A DNA stretch of 6,762 nt from Candidatus Segetimicrobium genomatis (GTDB lineage Bacteria > Sysuimicrobiota > Sysuimicrobiia > Sysuimicrobiales > Segetimicrobiaceae): NCBI GenBank assembly GCA_005882445.1, contig VBAN01000113.1:1-6762 (forward strand), written 5' to 3'. How positions within the stretch are numbered: the stretch's first letter is position 1; every line of letters begins with the position of its first letter. The position numbers and the translations under genes are program-made. The notes below the pieces were generated by a model, which had not been told where the DNA came from, did not search any database, and saw only the letters and a list, made by a program, of their open reading frames with translations. Shown in pieces: positions 1 to 4,259 of the stretch.

Positions 1-1
1 C

Positions 2-499
2 CTGCGCGCGAGCGGCTTCGTCCCGCTGCACGATGAAGCGGCGGTGTTCGAGCGGGAGATGGCGCTGGCCCGGGAGGCCGGCCCCTCGGATCGAACGGGC
101 ATGGACTGGTACGCGTTCACGCTCTCGTTCAAGGGCGTGTTCCTTGAGGGCACCGAGGTGGCCTTTATCGTCCTGACGTTCGGCGGCACGCCGGGCGGGA
201 TCAAGCTGGCCGCGATCGGCGCCGCCGCGGCCGTCCTGCTGGTCTCGGCCACCGGCGTGCTGGTCTCCCGCCCCCTGAGCCGGGTGCCGGAGAACACGCT
301 GAAGTTTGCCGTCGGGCTGATGCTGACGACCTTCGGGGTCTTCTGGGGCGGCGAGGGCGCGGGCGTCGACTGGCCCGGGGCCGACGGCGCGCTCGTCGCG
401 ATTCTCGCCTTCCTCACGCTCTGCTCCCTGATCTTGGTGGCCTCGCTGTCCCGTTACCGCCGCCAGCAGGTCGCCGTCGCGGCCCTGCGCGGCGGATAG
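2..499 (+). CDS. C-terminal part of a COG4280-like multipass membrane protein (5' end outside window)
   Basis: The frame is open from the window edge to a TAG at 497-499, giving 165 visible residues. A GTG at 44 is possible, but the coding frame continues upstream of it, so the true start is probably outside. A short soluble stretch is followed by hydrophobic segments at about residues 40-60, 68-90, 98-114 and 128-149, and then a basic tail (SRYRRQQ). The segment FKGVFLEGTEVAFIVLTFG contains an EGxE motif inside a membrane helix. That resembles the REGxE motif of FTR1-type iron permeases and is what I recall from the predicted membrane family COG4280. A later conserved-looking block is ENTLKFAVGLMLTTFG. 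The family call rests on memory of its motifs, not on an alignment. A metal-transport role is inference only. The next gene starts 4 bases after the stop, suggesting one transcript. Confidence 0.6.
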   Translation: MRASGFVPLHDEAAVFEREMALAREAGPSDRTGMDWYAFTLSFKGVFLEGTEVAFIVLTFGGTPGGIKLAAIGAAAAVLLVSATGVLVSRPLSRVPENTLKFAVGLMLTTFGVFWGGEGAGVDWPGADGALVAILAFLTLCSLILVASLSRYRRQQVAVAALRGG

Positions 500-503
500 C
501 CGG

Positions 504-716
504 ATGAAATATCTGACCGGCTTTCTCGCGTTCTGGTACAACTTCATCATCGGCGACGATTGGACGATCGCGGTGGGCGTGGTCCTGGCTCTGGCCCTCG
601 GTGCCTGGCTGGCGCGCAGCCACGTCGACGCCTGGCTCTGGCTGCCGCTCGCCGTCGGGGTGGTCCTCGTCTTCTCGCTCTGGCGGGCCGTCAAGGCTCC
701 GGACGCCCGCATGTAG
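504..716 (+). CDS. Small two-helix membrane protein of unknown function
   Basis: This 70-residue protein starts at an ATG 4 bases after the stop of the preceding membrane protein gene and ends at TAG 714-716. It has an N-terminal segment with FWYNFIIGDDW, a first hydrophobic helix at about residues 20-37, a short polar link (RSHVDAW), and a second helix at about 44-62. It ends in a basic tail. No good Shine-Dalgarno sequence is visible, so translation probably depends on ribosomes ending the upstream gene. I do not recognise a named family. Small proteins of this form with an IxGDDW segment do occur in high-GC bacteria, in my recollection. The tight coupling suggests a partner or accessory role for the upstream transporter-like protein, which is inference. 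Confidence 0.65.
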   Translation: MKYLTGFLAFWYNFIIGDDWTIAVGVVLALALGAWLARSHVDAWLWLPLAVGVVLVFSLWRAVKAPDARM

Positions 717-743
717 GGCACACGCGACGCCGTTAGAGCGGTC

Positions 744-764
744 GTATATACTCGTGGTATTACC
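744..764 (+). promoter_or_regulatory. Putative promoter -10 and palindromic operator ahead of the antitoxin-like gene
   Basis: Two small perfect palindromes sit close together: GTATATAC at 744-751 and GGTATTACC at 756-764. TATACT at 747-752 matches the sigma-70 -10 consensus at five of six positions. No convincing -35 box lies 16-18 bases upstream. Antitoxins commonly bind palindromes overlapping their own promoter, and the position just before the ribosome binding site fits that, but the sites are short and could be chance. Confidence 0.3.
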
Positions 765-767
765 TTC

Positions 768-774
768 AGGAGGG
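768..774 (+). promoter_or_regulatory. Strong Shine-Dalgarno site for the antitoxin-like gene
   Basis: AGGAGGG lies 4 bases before a GTG at 779. It is the strongest ribosome binding site in the window, and it decides that the short frame starting at GTG 779 is a real gene rather than one of the overlapping frames. Confidence 0.6.
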
Positions 775-778
775 TATC

Positions 779-943
779 GTGTCAAAGACCATAGCCGTCA
801 AACTGCGGGACGATATTTTCTACAACGCACTGTGGCGCCGACGGGAACTCAGGCGCCGATTGCACATCGAGTCCGCGCTCGTAGCCGCCGAGTCGCGTGG
901 AGTCCTTGAGGAATTCGAGCGGCTCGAGGATAGGCTCTTATAG
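779..943 (+). CDS. Short antitoxin-like protein, MazE-like with a ribbon-helix-helix-type N-terminus
   Basis: A GTG start with a consensus Shine-Dalgarno site opens a 54-residue frame ending at TAG 941-943. The first residues, SKTIAVKLRDDIF, look like the DNA-binding beta strand and start of helix 1 in ribbon-helix-helix antitoxins (CopG, MazE or VapB type). The rest is a highly charged helix-prone stretch (WRRRELRRR, then LEEFERLEDRLL) as in toxin-wrapping antitoxin tails. A MazF-like toxin remnant follows directly, which supports the role. In an intact module the protein would repress its own promoter and neutralise the toxin. At 54 residues it is shorter than the 70-80 usual for such antitoxins, so it may have lost internal or terminal sequence. 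Its codons are less GC-rich than the neighbours (32 of 60 bases at 781-840), suggesting transfer. An unrelated small regulator is possible. Confidence 0.5.
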   Translation: MSKTIAVKLRDDIFYNALWRRRELRRRLHIESALVAAESRGVLEEFERLEDRLL

Positions 944-950
944 CCTCTTC

Positions 951-1118
951 CTCAACAACGTTCACCCGTCTACCATCATCTGTCCACTGACCACGAATGT
1001 GCGGCCCCAGGCGACCATTCTGCGTGTTCACTTGAAGCCGGGAGAGGCTGGGCTGCGCCGGCGCTCGGATGTCATGGTTGCGCGTCTCAGGGACTCGCTG
1101 TTCCTGATCCTGAGCTGA
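951..1118 (+). pseudogene. MazF/PemK-like toxin remnant lacking its N-terminal half
   Basis: From about 951 this frame encodes LNNVHPSTIICPLTTNV, a gap, LRVHL, then GLRRRSDVMVARLRD, and stops at TGA 1116-1118. This matches the second half of MazF/PemK endoribonucleases, where a PLT(T/S)N strand is followed by an 'RV.L' strand and a helix with SxVMVDQLR. The first half is absent. That includes the RGD(I/V) start, the loop with conserved Arg-Pro (KxRP) and the strand before the NN segment. Only 7 bases separate the antitoxin stop from the first toxin-like codons. The usual C-terminal 'ID..RL' is also replaced by LFLILS. The frame could formally open at a GTG at 897 inside the antitoxin gene, but there is no ribosome binding site and those residues are not toxin-like. 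Loss of the Arg-containing loop should make it inactive. The family call is fairly sure; the deletion is inferred from family length. Confidence 0.65.
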
Positions 1119-1196
1119 GCCGCAGCCGCCCGGCCGCATCGGAGGGTATACAGTTTAAGGCTCCCAAGCTTGAGGCTCACACGGACGACCGCGTCG

Positions 1197-2936
1197 ATGA
1201 AACGGTATCTGCGAACCGCGCCGTTTCACCCGGCCCTCGAGAACGCCTTCTGCGAGGTCGTCGGGGCTCTCCGCGCCGGCGACCCCCTCAACCCCATCCA
1301 CGTGCTGGTGCCGACCCATGTGCTGGGGCGCCACCTGATGCGGACGGTGGCCCGCAGGTCTGGGGTGTGCTTCAACGTGCGGTTCCTCACGTTCCCCGAT
1401 CTGGCCGAACTGGTGGCGTGTGAGCGGCTCGCGGCGTCCGGGCGCGTGGCGCTGCCGCCCCTGGGCGACTTCCTGATCGCGCGCAAGGCGATCAAGGCCA
1501 GGGTCCCCGCCAACGGCTACCTGGCTCCCATCCGGGAGTCCCCCGGGACGCCTCGGGCGGTGCTGTCCAGCGTGACCGACCTCAAGAAGGCCGGCGTCAC
1601 AGCCGATCAGCTCGAAGCATTTGCGGCGGACCACGGCTCGAAGAAGCTCGAGGAACTCGCGCAGATCTACCGGGAGATCGAGTTCCTTCAAGTGGAGGCG
1701 GGCTGCTTCGATTGGAGCGAGCGGCTCGCCATGGCCTCCCTGGCCGCGCGGTCGAGCGCCGCGCTGGCCGGGTCGCTGGCCATCTGCCTCTACGGGTTCG
1801 CCGAGCTCAACACGCTGGAACAGCGGTTTCTCGAGGCGTGCGTGGAAGGACGCTCCGGGTACGTGTTCATGCCCGACGATGTCGCGGGGCACACGCTCCC
1901 CCTGACGGCCTGGCTCGCGGCGCAGGGGTTTGCGCCGGAGCCGGACACCGGCGGGGGCGCCGTCTCGGGTCCGGCCGCCCTCGCCCGCGAGGTCTTCCAC
2001 GAGCCCTCCGGGCCCGATGAGGCCGTGGGGCGCCGGCCGGTGACCTGTGAGGTGAAGATCATCTCGGCCCCGGGGGTGGCTCAGGAGATCCAGGAGGTGG
2101 CCCGGCAGATCCTCGTGTACGCGGCGCGTCCGGGCGCCTCGTTCTCCGACGTGGGCGTTCTGTTGCGGCAGCCTGCCGCGTACGAGCGGACCATCCGCGA
2201 CGTCTTTGAGTCGGCCGGCATCCCGCACGTGTTCCTGGACGGCCGGCTCCTGCGGGACACGCTGGCCGGGCGGCTGCTCCGGCTGCTGGTCCGCATCCGT
2301 CGATCGCAGTATCCCCGGGCCGAGGTGATGGAATTCCTGGGCCTGGCCCCGCTGCGCAGCTCGATGCTCAGGGCGGACCCCGACGCTTCTCCCGCCGACT
2401 GGGACCGCTACAGCCGGGAGGCCGGAATCGTCACGGGGCGCGAGCACTGGCGGCGAATCCCCGCCCTCCGCCGGCGGCTGGAATGGCGGAAGAAGCGCCT
2501 CGTCGATGAGGCGGCGGGCGCCCAGGACCCTGCGCGGCGCCGGCAGGTCGAGCGGGACCTCCGGTCCGTCCAAGCGTTTGAGTACGTGATGAACGTGCTG
2601 CTGAAGCGGTGCGAGGCGATCCCGGACCGCGGGACGATCGGCGCGTTGATGGCCGGGCTGCTGCACGCGCTCCAGACGGTGGCGTCGCTGGACGCCGGCG
2701 ACCAGAACGCCGTGCAGGCGCTGGCCTCGGTGGCGCGCACCAGGATGGCGGATGAGGAGGTCACCTTCGAGACCTTCGCCGGCCTATTGGAGGATATGCT
2801 CGCCGAGCGCAGCCCACCGGCCAATATCTACCGGACCGGCCAGGTCGTCTGCTCATCCCGGGACTGGTCGAGCGCTCGTTTCCCGCGCCGGCCCGGCAGG
2901 ATCCCATCCTGCTCGACGCCGAGCGGGATGCGCTGA
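1197..2936 (+). CDS. addB: AddB-like helicase-nuclease subunit, N-terminal fragment ended by a frameshift
   Basis: This frame encodes the inactive-helicase half of an AddB-type subunit of the AddAB double-strand-break resection enzyme. ATG 1197 is chosen because MKRYLRTAPFHPALE is a natural N-terminus; an in-frame TTG at 1170 is possible, and neither has a strong ribosome binding site. At residues 36-49, where helicases carry a P-loop, it reads VLVPTHVLGRHLMR without GKT, so this half should not hydrolyse ATP. Helicase-like segments follow: SAPGVAQEIQEVARQI (from 290), DVGVLLRQP (from 318), and GIPHVFLDGRLLRDT (from 341). Homology appears to end at about residue 551 (IYRTGQVV). The last 28 residues, to TGA 2934-2936, are read out of frame. 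The family continuation resumes in another frame at 2849, so this is one part of a broken gene. If made alone, it would lack the nuclease domain. Confidence 0.75.
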   Translation: MKRYLRTAPFHPALENAFCEVVGALRAGDPLNPIHVLVPTHVLGRHLMRTVARRSGVCFNVRFLTFPDLAELVACERLAASGRVALPPLGDFLIARKAIKARVPANGYLAPIRESPGTPRAVLSSVTDLKKAGVTADQLEAFAADHGSKKLEELAQIYREIEFLQVEAGCFDWSERLAMASLAARSSAALAGSLAICLYGFAELNTLEQRFLEACVEGRSGYVFMPDDVAGHTLPLTAWLAAQGFAPEPDTGGGAVSGPAALAREVFHEPSGPDEAVGRRPVTCEVKIISAPGVAQEIQEVARQILVYAARPGASFSDVGVLLRQPAAYERTIRDVFESAGIPHVFLDGRLLRDTLAGRLLRLLVRIRRSQYPRAEVMEFLGLAPLRSSMLRADPDASPADWDRYSREAGIVTGREHWRRIPALRRRLEWRKKRLVDEAAGAQDPARRRQVERDLRSVQAFEYVMNVLLKRCEAIPDRGTIGALMAGLLHALQTVASLDAGDQNAVQALASVARTRMADEEVTFETFAGLLEDMLAERSPPANIYRTGQVVCSSRDWSSARFPRRPGRIPSCSTPSGMR

Positions 2937-4259
2937 ACGCGCGATACGGTACCGCCCTGGCGCAGCGGGTGCACCGGGCCGCCGAGGAGCGGTTCACGTT
3001 CAGCCACGCGCTGGGGGCGGCCGCGGCCCGGCTGATCTTCTCCTTCCCGCGGCTCGATGCCGCCACCGGCCAGGTGCGGGTCGCGTCGCATTATCTGCTG
3101 CGCGTCGCCGAGGCGCTGACCGGCCGGCCCGCGCGGTACGAGACGCTGGGGACGCTGACCGACCGGATCTCCCTCGGCCGCGTAGCCGGGGACGGCGAGG
3201 CCCTCAGGCCGGCGGACTGGGACCTCGCCCGCGTCTCGCGCGCCGTGGCCTCGCGCGATCCGCAGGTGCTCCGGGGGCTGCCCGGACTGCCTGCGCTCGT
3301 GCGCGGTACGCTGGCCGAGGACCGGCGCTGGGGCCGGCGGACATTCACCGAGTACGATGGGGTCCTGGGCGCGCCCGTGCCGCCGCCGCCCACGCTGGCG
3401 GCGACGCAGCTGGAGACCTACGGGCTGTGTCCCTTCAAGTTCTTCGGCGAGCGGATCCTCGGAGTTCGGGAGATCGAGGAGCCGGAAGCGGTGGAGACCA
3501 TCACGCCCCTCGACCGCGGCGCGCTCCTCCACGACATCCTCGACCGTTTCTTCTCCCAACTCGTGCGGGACGGCCTGGTGCCGGTGCGCGCGGAGGCTCT
3601 GGACGAGTGCCGGCGCCGGCTGCGGACGATCGCGGATGAGGTGTGTACGGGGTTCGAGAAGAGCGGGGCGGTCGGCTATCGGTTCATGTGGGAGGTGGAG
3701 AAGGCGCGCATCCTCACCGACCTCGAAGGGGTCCTGTCGTTCGAGCTCGCCGAGCCCCTCGGATTTGTGCCCGCCTACTTCGAAGCGAGGTTCGGTCCCA
3801 CGCCTGCCTGGGTGACTCCACCGCCCGGGTCCATGCCCCGCCCGCTGGAGCTGCCCGTCGATGGCCGGCCCATGCGGTTTACCGGATACATCGATCGGAT
3901 CGACCTCAATCAGCGCGGCGGCGCCCGGGTGATCGACTACAAGACCGGGATGATCTACGGGGAGAAAAGCGACCAGTTTCGCGGCGGGCAGAGCCTGCAG
4001 CTCCCGTTGTACATTCGGGCGGCCGACGCGATGCTCGCCCACCACGGCATCGCCGCCCGAACGTCCGAAGCCTTCTATTATTATGCCACCGGAAAGGGCG
4101 GCTACAAGCGCGTCGGCTTCAGCCGCCAAACCTTGGGGGGACCACTGCACCTACTGTTCCTTCCAGCCGGTGTGCGGCCACGGGCGCGTGCGGCTGGTCG
4201 AGCGAAAGCAGCGGGATCCCGCCATCGCCGCCCTGACCGCGATGTGGGAGATCGAATGA
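2849..4259 (+). pseudogene. addB: AddB-like subunit, C-terminal half with RecB-family nuclease and iron-sulfur motifs, in two frames
   Basis: The continuation of addB begins in a new frame with LLIPGLVERSFP, a helicase motif V-like region, then ERFTFSHALGAAAARLIFSF. The PD-(D/E)XK nuclease follows: His in LLHDILDRFF (codon 3530), Asp in GYIDRID (3893), the Asp and Lys of IDYKTG (3935 and 3941), and Gln in QLPLY (3998). All catalytic positions are present. The first iron-sulfur cysteine is in LCPFKFF (3428). At the G6 run 4135-4140 the family sequence leaves this frame and continues in the frame of DHCTYCSFQPVC. That holds the other three cysteines (4146, 4155, 4173; CxxCx5C), then runs to TGA 4257-4259. 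The family usually has a helical segment of some 35-40 residues between the nuclease Gln region and this cysteine cluster, and most of it is absent. No ribosome binding site serves this half. Domain identity is strong; whether the breaks are biological is open. Confidence 0.75.

Noticed and set aside
897..950. GTG at 897 as a true start of the toxin gene
   Set aside because: It lies inside the antitoxin gene in another frame without a ribosome binding site, and its first 18 codons have no likeness to a MazF N-terminus.
1157..1178. CAAGCTTG palindrome and repeated AGGCTC as a terminator or operator ahead of addB
   Set aside because: The stem is only 4 bp with a mismatch beyond it, there is no U-tract, and the repeat is too short to separate from chance.
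2840..2860. Programmed ribosomal frameshift at the first addB break
   Set aside because: I see no slippery heptamer, upstream Shine-Dalgarno-like stimulator or clear downstream hairpin, and residues expected for the family are missing at the join.
2752..3639. A 295-codon plus-strand frame overlapping addB
   Set aside because: It is almost entirely Arg, Ala, Gly and Pro. The overlapping frame encodes recognisable AddB sequence, so this is an out-of-phase reading.
1155..4150. Long minus-strand frames at 1155-2666 and 2828-4150
   Set aside because: Low-complexity translations opposite clear AddB motifs; no ribosome binding sites or family resemblance.
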